64,000 nucleotides of DNA from Ancylostoma caninum (Eukaryota > Nematoda > Chromadorea > Rhabditida > Ancylostomatidae). The notes below the pieces were generated by a model. That model was not told where the DNA came from. It saw nothing but the letters and a program-made list of their open reading frames with translations, and ran no database searches. The stretch is from contig JBAJFG010000591.1 in NCBI GenBank assembly GCA_037903475.1, positions 1 through 64,000 on the forward strand. The letters run 5' to 3'. The translations under genes and the position numbers were made by a program. Positions 11,656 through 22,517 of this stretch are shown piece after piece. How positions within the stretch are numbered: the first letter of the stretch is position 1; every line of letters begins with the position of its first letter.

Positions 11656-12112
11656 TCGTCTGAGTAGTGGCTGCTTCTGCCGTGGTCATTTCTCATTCAT
11701 TACGAATGGAGGGAAATAAAAATGCGCAGATGTGTGCATTGCTGAGCATGGTAGTGTTGTAGTGTTCATCGCCAAAACAATGTCTGAGTGCCCCTCCCTC
11801 CTCATTTTAAAAACATTGGCATGAATCCTCAGACTATTTGGATCAGAGATTTTGCCGACGTTGAAGAAACTTTACTGGAATCACTATTTGTTTTGAGATT
11901 TTTTCACCTTGGTTGCGGACACGGTGGAAGAATAGCGAACCACTAGTACCAAACCCGTGCTCCCGAGGATTTGTAAGGTGCCCTAAAAGGTTTTGATCTA
12001 TGTGAGCAAGCCCGTTCGTGATGGCGATGCACTCATCTTTCCTATTCACTCTTTGATTTTTCCGTGATCCAAACCGCCTCGTAAGCCCTGCGTGCTATAA
12101 ATTTGGGCTCAC

Positions 12113-12391
12113 ATGAATTTCACTCTCATATATACAGATTTCGCTCGGGAAAATCATCAACTCTGTATGTGCGTGGGAAGCCCGAGACCTTTACGTAAAA
12201 ATAAAAATATAAAAATATGGTCAGCAATGAGGATTTTATCGAAAACTCAAGCTAGTAGTCACTTTACCTGCATAGAAGCCTGGCTAGATTTTAAGAACGA
12301 TAACGACGACTTTCGTGAAGATTTTTGGAATTTTTCCCATTGGTCTGGAACTTACAGGTGCCGGTTCCGCCCCTGGGATACTAAACTATAA
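12113..12391 (+). CDS. Exon-like ORF in unit A, copy 1 (unrecognised)
   Basis: This open frame of 92 codons has a C-terminal half (WSAMRILSKTQASSHFTC, then EAWLDFKNDNDDFRED, GTYRCRFRPWDT) kept open in the second copy at 30005-30292. Substitutions between the copies include conservative and non-conservative changes, so selection is not proven. Two cysteines and aromatic residues suggest an extracellular segment, but I do not recognise a family. No signal peptide or clear splice sites could be assigned. Confidence 0.3.
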   Translation: MNFTLIYTDFARENHQLCMCVGSPRPLRKNKNIKIWSAMRILSKTQASSHFTCIEAWLDFKNDNDDFREDFWNFSHWSGTYRCRFRPWDTKL

Positions 12392-12752
12392 CCACTGCTG
12401 CTGGTATAGGAGGATATCAACCACGCACAGTACCCATGAAGAGCGAGTAGCTTTTGCCCCCCTTGAGCAGCAGCTGTTCTCTCATCATCAGCGAACTCCC
12501 TGTGAAGGTCACAAACTGGAGACCCTTATTCCATGTTGTGCTAAACTATGCTTCTTCGATAATTATCTAGAGAGGAAAATGTAGTAACTAACAAGCGTCT
12601 ACATAAAACATCTGATTTTACTACCCCTGATGTGGCTCGTGTGCCCGGACTGAATCCATAATCAGACCTGTAACGATTTTAACAACGCATCGTACAGTCT
12701 TCTTGGACACGAAGGCTTTCTTGGACAATTTTCATTACATGTGTGTATCACT

Positions 12753-13029
12753 GCCGCTATAGTCCTCGAGGACTGTAGCACCTTGCGTCGCCGCCGCTGT
12801 CGACTGTGACACCAACGCGCATCGATTGTGGGCTGCGCGTCGCGGCGGCGGCCGAAGTTGGCTACTGGCGATCGCCAACATCGGCCCGTCGTAGCCGACG
12901 ACGGCGGCCGCCCGATATTAGCGACTGTGGCTCCGGTGCAAATCGATTGTGAGCGGTCGCCAACATTGGCGGCCGCCGTCGCCAACGACGGTGACGCAAG
13001 GTGCTATACTCCTCGAGGAGTATACCGGC
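12753..13029 (+). mobile_element. GC-rich MITE capped by TCCTCGAGGA palindromes, copy 1a
   Basis: The ends are inverted repeats of about 35 bp running from GCCG through a self-complementary block (ATAGTCCTCGAGGACTGT at the left, TATACTCCTCGAGGAGTATA at the right) to TAGCACCTTGCG. The interior is strikingly GC-rich, with repeated short palindromes of the form GTCGCCAACATTGGCGGCC. A second copy (14525-14800) sits 1.5 kb away in opposite orientation. There is no coding capacity and no clear target duplication. I do not recognise the family. Confidence 0.75.
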
Positions 13030-13385
13030 TACCTATGCCTGTGCCTCAATAGCACTGTGATCAAGGCTTCTTCTGGCGGTTGTCCTTTCTTCCTCTGCAC
13101 AATATGCGTTTGCCCTCGAAACACACTTGGTTTTGGTCCTACGGATTCTTGGCGTTTCCTTGTTCGGATCCACCAGTAGTATCATTATTTACATCCCTAA
13201 TACATATCTGACTCGAGTCGAGGACCAGGACGGCAACAGTCTAAATGATTACGAGTCCTTGTATTTCCGAGATTTTCCGGACTTTCCTTCAGACATTGAA
13301 ATAAAATACCATCCAAGTACAAATCAGGAAAAATGCGAGAACCATTCATTCTTTCGTGAAAACAAATGAATCATCATCAGCAGGT

Positions 13386-13658
13386 TTAGTCGTCGAATTT
13401 TCGTGGAGCATATGACAAGTTTCTCAGCCATAATAGCTCATCCCTTGTTAGATCATCGTATCTTTGCACAATGTCGTACACGCCCTTGGAACCTGAACAG
13501 AACATTGGTGAAAGCCCTGCTGATTTCGATTTCGGCAGTGTAATGCACCTACCCACTACAATGTAGTCTTCATCCATATCAAGGGTAACATCACAGTAAG
13601 TATCACCGCGTCTACTAAAGATGTTTATTGTCCTAGGATTGTGATGATGAGAGAGAAA
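13386..13658 (-). CDS. TIMP/NTR-like last exon, copy 1 (partial gene)
   Basis: This is an open exon of 90 codons plus stop, entered by a good 3-prime splice site (TTTCTTATTCAG, ending at 13659 on the minus strand). The order of residues resembles the second half of the N-terminal netrin-like domain of tissue inhibitors of metalloproteinases: TINIFSRRGDTYC, then a strand DEDYIVVGR, then MFCSG, then YDDLTRDELLWLRNL. In TIMPs the corresponding order is C..L..YLL.G, C, W..L...L. Copy 2 keeps the full frame with mostly conservative changes. Such inhibitors are secreted; upstream exons should lie at higher coordinates. A stretch near 15224-15300 (KCSYQIRSLIAVFVTRTNIS) could be one, but this is weak. 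Family assignment is from pattern only. Confidence 0.5.
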   Translation of the reverse strand, partial: FLSHHHNPRTINIFSRRGDTYCDVTLDMDEDYIVVGRCITLPKSKSAGLSPMFCSGSKGVYDIVQRYDDLTRDELLWLRNLSYAPRKFDD

Positions 13659-14524
13659 CTGAATAAGAAATTGTTATGTGGAATGAACAGTTCCGAAATG
13701 TAGGTTGTTACATAAGTTTCCGCTGTTGAAATTTTTCACAAAAAAAAGTTTTATAAAAAATCAAATAACCACAGGTAGCAATCGAAGTATGAACAACAGC
13801 AGTCGCTGGGCCTCTGCTATTCCTATAGCAAGAGCTCGACTCCGCTGGTCCACTGGTCCGTGGACTACGAGGCAAAGAATTGAGTTAGGCAGTGCTGGAG
13901 GTCACTGAATTTGGCAAATCGACTCTCGCAGAATAGACATTTTTGTGATCTGATAACCAGCGCTCTGTTAGAGCCAGATTTGTGCTAAATAATGCATGGA
14001 TAAAAATTCCTCTGAAAGCCCTTCGCCTTTCCAGAGAGTCCGATCAAAACAATTAAGGTGCCCTCCACAGTGTGACAAAACTTGCCATAAAATACTATCG
14101 ATTAGTGCTCTCAAACAGTTGATATTCCTTGTCACAGTGAAAAGTGTCACGCTTCAATTCGCTTCAATTCGAGAGAGAAAAACGGCATAATTAAAATTTT
14201 GGGCTACCAATTTTGCTGTCTGTGCTTGAGACTGCTCGACAGTGAAATGGAGAGGGGAAGTAGCCGGAGAATGAGAATGGCCTCGAGATTATTAGACCCA
14301 AATCTGGGCAGCCTCATGCAATGTCATGGTCCATTTATTATCCGTGCAAGTGCTGTTACCAAATTTGAATTCCTGGAGAGTTCACTTAGAAGTTATTACA
14401 TTTTCAAATAAAGACATAAAAACATGGTTCACACTCCGGAATGTGATCAAGCGCCTTGAAATGGTGTGTAGAAATAAGCAAAATCTAATCGGCTATGCGA
14501 AAACAACGGAAGCTTGTGAAAGTA

Positions 14525-14800
14525 GCCGTTATACTCCTAGAGGAGCATAGCACCTTGCGCCGCCGTCGCCGGCGGCCGCCGATGTTGGCGACCGCTCACA
14601 ATCGACCTGCACCGAAGCCACAGTCGCCAACATTGGCGGCCGCCGATCGCCAGTGTTGGCGACCAATCGATAGGCGCCGACGTCGCAGTCGCTATTGTCG
14701 GCAGCCACCGCGACGCCCCACCTACAATCGATGCGCACTGGTCTCACAGTCGCCAGCGACGGCGATGCAGGGTGCTACAGTCCTCGAGGACTATAGCGGC
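14525..14800 (-). mobile_element. GC-rich palindrome-capped MITE, copy 1b (inverted)
   Basis: This is homologous end to end with 12753-13029 in reverse complement. The shared flanking tetranucleotide CACT on one side and TAC on the other suggest the true ends lie a few bases outside the GCCG termini. It overlaps spurious ORFs on both strands. Confidence 0.75.
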
Positions 14801-17054
14801 AGTGTAATAAACTAATAAAACAGGGATCATACTAGACAAAAAATCAGTGGTATACTATGCATGGAGGAGAAGGTATAAGTTATTGTACAACGTTTGCTCA
14901 TGTATTTCTCCGCTAGAAAACTTACGTTTTGATGTGCTATCTTGGGTGTCAAACAGAAAAAGCTTTGAAATATTATACTTCGAATAAAGAGTGCGCTTTG
15001 CCAGAGGGCATAGGAATACATCTGTGGAAGATATCACTATGATGATTTTAATCACAAAAGAAAGCACAGAGCACAAAGCACCATTTCCAAAGCGAGCTTC
15101 ACTCTTCCGGTTTGGAAAGTGCAAGAAGGGCACGTTCCAAGGGTTCCCACGATTCTTCACAAAAACGATCAGATGGGAGGGGAAATTAAGACTACTTCTA
15201 AACCACATGGGAGCCAATCTTCATCACACTTGCTTTCGAGAAATGTTTGTTCTAGTCACGAAGACAGCAATTAGCGATCTGATTTGATAGGAGCACTTGA
15301 CCAAAAATGCTGCAGAGTAGCTGTAGGATAAATCGGCTAGGATATGCACTGATAGTGTATCTCTAACTATAGACCTCGGTCTTCTCATCCAAGTAAGTTT
15401 CGCAACAGTCTTATTTGGTGATCTTGCAAACAGCGGTTCCCCCTGATTTTGTTCAATCATTTAGTAATAGTGATCAAGAAAACGAGATGCTGCTCATTTC
15501 CACCTGGAAACCTTCTACGACACTGTTCTATTCGTTGTGCTACTCAGGAACTGTGCAATCAGTACCGGCACAATTAAAGCTACGTGCCGAAATTTTCCGC
15601 CATTTTGCAAGTTCCCAGGGCGAATTTTCGATCAGAAATAGTTTAAGTCCAACATTTTCGAATGAGCTAAAAAGCATGTTAGCATTACAGAGAAATATGT
15701 GAGCAAGCTGGCTATGTGTTATAACTTGTGTTGCTCTATACGACCGTAATCAAATGAAAAAAATGAGCTTACTTTCTTGCGATTAAGGTAGGGACGGTGG
15801 TAAAATTGCTCAAGATCCACTGTGTATCTGAGATGAACTTCATTGTCGAAATATCGCTTTTGCCTCCCAACCACTTTCACTTTCGCTACTGAAAAAGGCT
15901 ATTCGTCTAGCACATTGTGAACCGAGATAGGGGATTACCTAGGTCTTAAGCCCGTTTTGGATTTTTGCTTTTTCCCTGCAAGGAGAATTTTCCCTCAGCT
16001 TCGCTGGATATTTTATTGCAATTGCGGGTGGGACAGGTCATGGAAAATTTCTTATCGCAGTTTCGAAAGGATGTCTGTCTGTGTAAGTGCTGCCTATGTA
16101 GCGTAATCGCAGTGGAAAAACAGCCGCCATACTCGCCTTGCGGAAGTTTTGCACCTCCAGTCAGGTTATTCTTCCCATATTTTGCCGCAAAGACGGCATG
16201 AAGTTCTGTACGAGTGTATCGATGCAGTGTTGGATTTCAAGGATAGGCTCCCAATAACACATGTAAAACGATGAAAAAGGCAGCGCGCATTCATAGTCAC
16301 CCTGACGGACTTTTCCGGGAGCATTACGATCGCCACCACTACAGCCTCACAAGAGAACTCAAACTAAAGCGAATGGACGGCGACAGTTCACTAGTTGCTA
16401 GCCAAAAGTGAGCAATAACATGTCCCACATCATTTATTAAATCAGCATCTGCCATATTTCTCATTTACCACATTTTAAATTCTTCAGAACTTGTACAATG
16501 GTCCCAATAATTCTAGGAAAGGCGGAAGCAAAATTGGTGATTGCCTTTGCTTTTGCAGCTGTGCAAACCTCATAATTACAGGGGAATCTGAGAAATCAAG
16601 GCTACTGCGGGTGCTGCCTATGACAAATAGCACACTTCCCAGCGATTTAGAGGTCGCTACTATACACTTAAAGCGGTTTTCACACCTTTTCCGATTCACG
16701 GCGCGGCGCTAGAAGTGCGAGAATTGCTCTGAAAATTGCCTTGGATTTGCCGCATGGCGACGCATATCCCAGACTACTCTGCAACTCACAGAACGATCTC
16801 GCGAAATGCCGCGGGGGCCTCGTGCGTGACAAACTCTCTGCAAGCCCCCTGCTCGCGGCAGTTGTCGCGCGAGCTCGCTCGGCGTTGCCGCGTTCTATCC
16901 TTCATCATATGGCGTAGCGCGGCGAAACTCTGAAACCCACTTTAACCGTTTCCATGTTCTTATGCCAGCAGGAAATTCAATGCAAATTCTATGGAGACCC
17001 GCAGCATATTGTTTCAACATGCACACTATCGATGCTCAAGCTGAAAAGTCTATA
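14801..17054. other. Unit A remainder, copy 1, no firm gene
   Basis: This is collinear with 32393-35012. It contains a possible upstream exon of the TIMP-like gene on the minus strand (about 15224-15300). It also has a GC-rich block at about 16690-16930 that is repeated at 34650-34880 and is unlike its AT-rich surroundings; its origin is unknown. Confidence 0.4.
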
Positions 17055-17399
17055 TCATACTTCTTCTTAATTGGCAGTTCATGTGTGTGTGTGTGTGCAC
17101 GAGAACCAGCCATCGAAAACGGAAAATACCTACACCATTGCGTTCAGCGCATCGAGCTATGTACGAAAATGTGGTAAATTTCGATTTTTATTTTGAATTA
17201 GAGGTGTTTCGGGCCACGCCAGTCATGTTCAGACATGTTAATGTCCGACTGTTGTTTTCATCACAGTCGGAATGAAGATAGGCCTGTGATCACAGAACCG
17301 TATAAAAGGAGAGAGACGGATAGGTTGCCTTTATAACGAAGAGGAGGAACGAGGCGGACGAGCAACGACGAGGATGAGGATTAGGCCTTAGTGTAGTCT

Positions 17400-18690
17400 T
17401 GGAGGTGGGCTGGGGGTGTGATAAGGATGCTCCGGCGTCCATAAGTGAGGAAACGTCTGAAGTCAAGTCCAACGGCGTGATAAGGGAGCGCCGCCATCCA
17501 AAAGCGGGAAGACACCTGGAGTCGGGTCCAACGGTGTGATAAGGGTGCGCCGGCGTCCAAAAGTGGGGAAACGCTTGGAGTCGGGTCCAACGGTGTGATA
17601 AGGGTGTGCCGGCGTCGAAAAGTGGGAAACGCCTGGAGTCGGGTCCAAACGGTGTGATAAGGGTGCGCCGGCGTCGAAAAGTGGGAAACGCCTGGAGTCG
17701 GGTCCAACGTGTGATAAGGGTGCGCCGGCGTCGAAAAGTGGGGAAACGGAGTCGGGTCCAACGGTGTGATAAGGGTGCGCCGGCGTCGAAAAGTGGAGAA
17801 ACGCCTGGAGTCGGGTCCAACGGTGTGATAAGGGTGTGCCGGCGTCGAAAAGTGGGAAAACGCCCAGAGTCGGGTCCAACGGTGTGATAAGGGTGCGCCG
17901 GCGTCCAAAGTGGGGAAACGCTTGGAGTCGGGTCCAACGGTGTGATAAGGGTGCGCCGGCGTCGAAAAGTGGAGAAACGCCTGGAGTCGGGTCCAACGGT
18001 GTGATAAGGGTGTGCCGGCGTCGAAAAGTGGGAAAACGCCTGGAGTCGGGTCCAACGGTGTGATAAGGGTGCGCCGGCGTCGAAAGTGGGGAAACGCAGG
18101 AGTGGGTCCAACGGCGTGATAAGGGTGTGCCGGCGTCTAAAAGTGGGGAAACGCGTGGAGTCGGGTCCAACGGTGTGATAAGGGTGCGCGGCGTCCAAAA
18201 GTGGGAAACGCCTGGAGTCGGGTCCAACGGTGTGATAAGGGTGCGCCGGCGACCAAAAGTGAAACGCCTGGAGTCGGGTCCAACGGTGTGATAAGGGTGC
18301 GCCGGTTTCCGAAAGTGGGGAAACGCGTGGAGTTGGGTCCAACGGCGTGACGCCTGGAGTCGGGTCCAACGGTGTGATAAGGGTGCGCTGGCGTCCAAAA
18401 GTGGTGAAACGCCTGGAGTCGGGTCCAACGGTGTGATAAGGGTGTGCCGGTTTCCGAAAGTGGGGAAACGCGTGGAGTTGGGTCCAACGGCGTGATAAGG
18501 GTGCGTCGGCGTCCAAAAGCGGGGAAACGCGTGGAGTCCAAAGGTGTGATAAGGGTGCGCCTGCTTCCGAAAGTGGGAAAACGCCTGGAGTCGGGTCCAA
18601 CGGCGTGACAAGTGTGCGCCGGCGTCCAAAACGGGAAGAACCTTTGGAGGCAGGTTCCAACGGTGAGATAAGGGTGCAGCGGTGTTCAGG
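17400..18690. repeat. 59-bp minisatellite inside the Helitron, about 22 units
   Basis: This is a tandem array of a unit of about 59 bp containing GTCCAACGGTGTGATAAGGG, then GCGCCGGCGTC, then GTGGGGAAACGC. Units vary from about 54 to 60 bp, with one short unit near 18340. Because the unit lacks stops in the minus frames, long repetitive ORFs appear; these are by-products and not genes. Internal tandem arrays are known in several non-autonomous Helitron families. Confidence 0.95.
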
Positions 18691-18915
18691 TCCAATCCCA
18701 GTTTGCACTCATTCGGTCAATTTTTACTATTGACTTCAACCGAAATGCGGCACCACAAATTGTTGGAAAGGAGCTGTCCATAGTGGGTCAATGGTTCCAT
18801 GAACCGCGGTAAAGAATGCTTCTCTGTGGATGGTGTCTGTTCATCCATCTGCATTAATCTTATCTGAGGACAATGAAAATATGCGAGCGAAGCGAGCACG
18901 AAAAGAAGCCTGAGA

Positions 18916-18933
18916 GTCCGGCGTTAGCCGGAC
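18916..18933 (+). other. Helitron 3-prime hairpin
   Basis: A 7-bp GC stem (GTCCGGC/GCCGGAC) with a GTTA loop is followed by GATCAGG and the terminal CTGG at 18941-18944. A longer outer pairing (AGCCTGA/TCAGGCT) surrounds it. In Helitrons this hairpin is thought to act as the stop signal for rolling-circle replication. Confidence 0.85.
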
Positions 18934-19399
18934 GATCAGGCTGGTCATATCATAATTTGTAAAAAATCAAGTGTTGCTCTAGGAGTAGTTGTACCAGAAC
19001 GATTAAAGCTGGGTGTCGCTGTGAACAAAATGAATGAAAATGATGAGAACAAGCTGTCACAAGTTCTCAAAGCTTATCACGTCATTCGAGTAAAATAACG
19101 TGCTGGCAGAGGATCAGTTGTACGCCGAAAGCTCTTGGGACTGAGGTCGCGGCGGCAGCATCGCTATAAAGTACGTGGTAGGCCTTGTGCTTCCACGATC
19201 AATGCTTTATTTGGTGTCATCATACAGGTTTCATGAAGAACATTGTTTCTAAATCGTAGAACCTGTTCCTCTACTTTAAAACAACTCACCGAAGTGTAAA
19301 TTGGTGATTTTCGCGTTCATTATACCGGAGGTTTTGGGACAATTCGCAAATGGAGGCGGAATACCAGCAAGATGGCCAACAGCACAACATACTGCCAAA

Positions 19400-19480
19400 A
19401 TGAAAACGAAAGCGTTCATTTTAATACTCTTGTCCTTCTGCGCAGGAGTACTACCTGGAATATCTGCATATTCAAAGTGA
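19400..19480 (+). CDS. 26-codon signal-peptide-like ORF (unit B copy 1)
   Basis: The ORF begins MKTKAFILILLSFCAG and ends GISAYSK, then TGA. A basic start, about 12 hydrophobic residues and a small-residue G-x-S-A end make a good secretion signal with a likely cut after GISA. A TATA-like GCTATAAAGTAC lies about 240 bp upstream (about 19162). Copies at 5016 and 35623 keep the same 81-nt frame. Either it is exon 1 of a secreted protein, with a weak GTGATG donor directly after the lysine codon, or it is a very short secreted peptide. Family unknown. Confidence 0.4.
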   Translation: MKTKAFILILLSFCAGVLPGISAYSK

Positions 19481-20310
19481 TGTTGACGAGTTATGGAAAG
19501 AAGTTGGTTTCAGCTTTAAACGTAACCAATGCATGTAAAATCCCAAAAGCTAGGGCTCGGAATTCGATCGTAGGGAGCACCACTTACAGTGCTCCAGTGA
19601 TACGACACCCCGCCAACAGCAATCTTGGTCCAAACCCACGCTAGGTCTAACTGTGCAGTAGTGGTTTAAAATAACACCTTCACATTAGTGTGACTGAAGA
19701 GCTATTGATGTACAATTCAGAGCCATAATTGCGGTGCATACGCTGCTAACGTGCATTCATGTAGGAAGCGCTCAACAAGCTGCGATCTATGTCTAATGAT
19801 GATAATGTGTCTAGTTGCGTTTTCTTCTCATTTTCGTCTACAACAAATCTTATCAGCTTCCTATGGTAACCCTTATTCTTTGATGCATCATTCTATTTGT
19901 CAAAGTGAGCATGGAGGCGTTGAGCTCACTCAATTTCCATGACAGCCCAGGCAAGTATTTCAAGGAGACAAGACTCTCGTTGATTTTAACTGTTCTTTCT
20001 TCCAACAAGTGGAAGTTTTTTTTTGGCGGAGGTTTGGTATTTGCTAGACTGCTGCCAATGCTAGGTAACGAGGATGATTACAGGAGCAGATCCCTTTGCA
20101 GGGAAGAAGAGACACGAGGCAGAACGAATAAAGGTGAAGAACGGGAGGTGGTGTATTCAGATATGACATTCGAGTGAGGGAATGTACTGCTAACTGTGCC
20201 AGTGGAGCATGAAAGAATGCTGTAATTGCGAATGGTGGTAGTGCGTTGGTAGGCTCCTTTTATGGAATATTTGTGGCGCCCATTAAAAGTCTCGAAAAAA
20301 AATTTGCTTT

Positions 20311-20560
20311 GCTGTACATAAAGCCCACATAACAATTCAGTATGGACTAGTGGAAATCCCTCCTCGTTATGTGGGAACTGTCAGTTGTGCTCGATGATCC
20401 ATGAAGGTTAGGAAAAAATTTGCCAGATTGTCAATTGCTGTACATTAACGCCCAGATAACAATTCAATATGGACTAACGAATTTCCCACCTCGTTATTTG
20501 AGAATTGCCTGTTGTGCTCCATGATCTACGAAGATTAGGAGAATTTCTGCCTGATTGTCA
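20311..20560 (+). repeat. 125-bp tandem duplication, copy 1
   Basis: Unit 1 (20311-20436) and unit 2 (20437-20560) share GCTGTACAT..A.GCCCA at the start and CTG.TTGTGCTC in the middle, with noticeable divergence. The spacer copy has one unit only (7572-7688). Confidence 0.8.
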
Positions 20561-20980
20561 ACACACCACTTTCTCTTCCTTTCATGTACCTTTTCTTTGG
20601 CCCACCTTCCGTTTCCTGCCAAAGTCTTGTTCTTTCTAATCTTTCGCGTTATTTACTATTGGAAGCAGCGAAATTACCAGATCCTAAATCTTCATCGTCG
20701 TCGTTGACGGCATCGTCGTTGACGGATTCAAGGGGTGGTGGGGGGCGCCCCCCCCCCCGCCCTCCCGAGGATGGGTCGCCGAATTTCCGAATTACTTCAC
20801 AATACAAATGAAAATCTTGCATTTGTTTATTTTTTGCTGTTTATTTTTGTCCTTATTTTTAAAATAATTTCTAAAAAAGCCGGAATAGGATACATCTATT
20901 GAACTTAAAAATGTTCTAGAGGTATTGCTCGCAACAGAAATCTGGAGAAATTCGTCAACAGGAGATACAACTACTGCACG

Positions 20981-21740
20981 TAATAATTTTGCATCCTTCC
21001 TCGATAGGGGTCATTTTGTTCATCTTATGTGTTTTAAGCACCATTTCTGATCACCTATATGTAAGCTATCGAGGTCATACTTGTCAACAGATGCAATGAC
21101 TACAACTATAACTGTTTGAACTCATTTGCTAAATATTCTCTAACAATCTAGTGAGAATGGTATGAATTTAATATGGAAACTGAAATCGCAAAAATCTACA
21201 AACTTTTGGAAGGCAATCTCGGTATGTTCTCTAGGATTCGGGAAAAGTGATTCTCACTAAGAGAAAGCCCGAGGAATGAGGAGAATGAATGAGTACCTTG
21301 ATGCTATAGTGCGCCAATTTTTTCCGGGTGGGTTTTTATGGGAGAGGCTTGGTGCTACCCTTGAGCAGGGGAAAACCTGATTCTGCTCACTACTGCCAAA
21401 CACATCTACAGCGGATTTTCGGACATCTACTCGAAATTACAGTACTAGGACTCCGCTGTCAACGCTTGCCTACGCTCGAGAAGGCTGCAGTTAATCAAAC
21501 GCTTAAAACACCATCAAACTCCCGAAAAACCTCCCTATAGAGAAGATCTGGTTTAGGAGAACTCAAAAGCGGGAAAACATCTCTACCCATACCCATTAGC
21601 AGTTCTTGTTATCGTACAGAAACCGAGAATTATCTACTGTTTGGAAATTCGTCGGTTTCGGACGAAAATTAGGTTAGAAAAGATATCATACCAGGTAAGA
21701 AGCTGGTCATCAGTCAGATCGTGTGGTGTTCACGTCCGCA
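20981..21740 (+). repeat. 760-bp tract apparently identical to 37189-37948 (copy 1)
   Basis: Read base by base, I see no difference or indel against 37189-37948, although the flanks on both sides show substitutions and large indels. It contains no convincing gene; the 70-codon ORF at 21328-21540 matches nothing I know and has ordinary composition. Confidence 0.8.
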
Positions 21741-22517
21741 TCTTCTTTATCCTGTCGATTGAAGTTAGATGTTTCGAAGCTGTAGTATAATGAGCGTCCA
21801 TCCCTGCTCTCGTCTTCCGAATGGCAGGATTCTTTTTACAGGTTCCACTGCTGTCCTCAACGTCTGATGGTCTAGCACATCCCGCGACCACAGTCATGGT
21901 TGTATTTCAGTTTAAAGTCGTAGGAAGAAAACCACGCGAACCCGGAACCACTGCCGATTGAGAAGGCGATGCCAAAATAAAACAGATACTAATTTAACGG
22001 ACATCTCCGGTCCGGAGTGATCGAATTTGAAGTCATTAACTACGATCATCCGACAATCGCATCGGCTCATCATTTCTCATGAGTTTACAAAAAGGTACTG
22101 AGAAGAGCTAGCCAGAATACTCAGATTCTTTCGTAAGAGGAAAGAAAGCCCTTACATAAGATCAAAAAAAATAAATTAAATTGAAATCCATTAAGATTGC
22201 TCAAATTCCTCAGCTTATTTGTGCATAACCCAAAACGGCAATTGATTTCGCACCAACCTATTATAATACAATGCGACATATGAAATTAAACAATAGGTAA
22301 CATCGAGTTACAAGCAAAAATAATCCAGGAAAGGATCAACAGGAGTAAACAGGACTAAATTTCTAGTTTTCTTTAGAAACATGTAGAACTTCTCTATTCT
22401 TGTTCTGGAAATTGTCTTTCGATGTGTCTTTATCTGCGAGATTTCGCTGTCTGTCCGTAGAGCCCTCTGCTTCTAAAACTGGCAAAATAAAAACTTTTGT
22501 AGCTGCTTCAAATGAAA

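Larger units (their letters stand above)
7905..11831 (-). repeat. Right arm of giant inverted repeat
   Basis: This is the mirror copy of 1-3926. Its outer part, from about 10302, is also the start of direct-repeat copy 1, whose partner begins at 28497, so the palindrome and the direct duplication overlap. Homology with the left arm can be followed to 11831, where the window edge ends the left arm. No gene is supported here. Confidence 0.95.
17055..18944 (+). mobile_element. Non-autonomous Helitron carrying a minisatellite
   Basis: The element starts TCATACTTCTTC and ends CTGG. It lies exactly between A (17054) and T (18945), and direct-repeat copy 2 has the uninterrupted A|T at 35012/35013. 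No target duplication is created. Near the 3-prime end is an 18-nt hairpin (18916-18933) placed 11 nt before the end. A 5-prime TC, a 3-prime CTRR with a subterminal hairpin and insertion between A and T are the accepted Helitron hallmarks. The 1,890-bp body encodes no Rep/helicase. It holds a (GT)n run (17083-17096), a TATA-like TATAAAA at about 17303, and a 59-bp tandem array over most of its length. Confidence 0.88.

Noticed and set aside
1..11831. Dozens of ORFs of 60-99 codons in the palindrome arms
   Set aside because: Each is mirrored in the other arm and most fall in foldback elements. None has a recognisable domain or splice context.
13127..13369. 80-codon plus-strand ORF ending just before the TIMP-like exon
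   Set aside because: The paralogous copy (about 30790-30960) has a stop and frame changes, so it is probably not coding.
14495..14815. Arginine-rich ORFs (also 12662-12985, 30417-30788, 32090-32407)
   Set aside because: They are read-through of GC-rich MITE interiors on both strands.
17400..18690. Regular repeats that could suggest a CRISPR array
   Set aside because: Units are contiguous with no unique spacers, lie inside a Helitron, and the DNA is eukaryotic.
17290..18708. 472-codon and other long minus-strand ORFs with proline/histidine-rich repeats
   Set aside because: They are translations of the 59-bp minisatellite in several frames at once. Unit-length changes shift the frame, and no start, splice or domain supports a protein.
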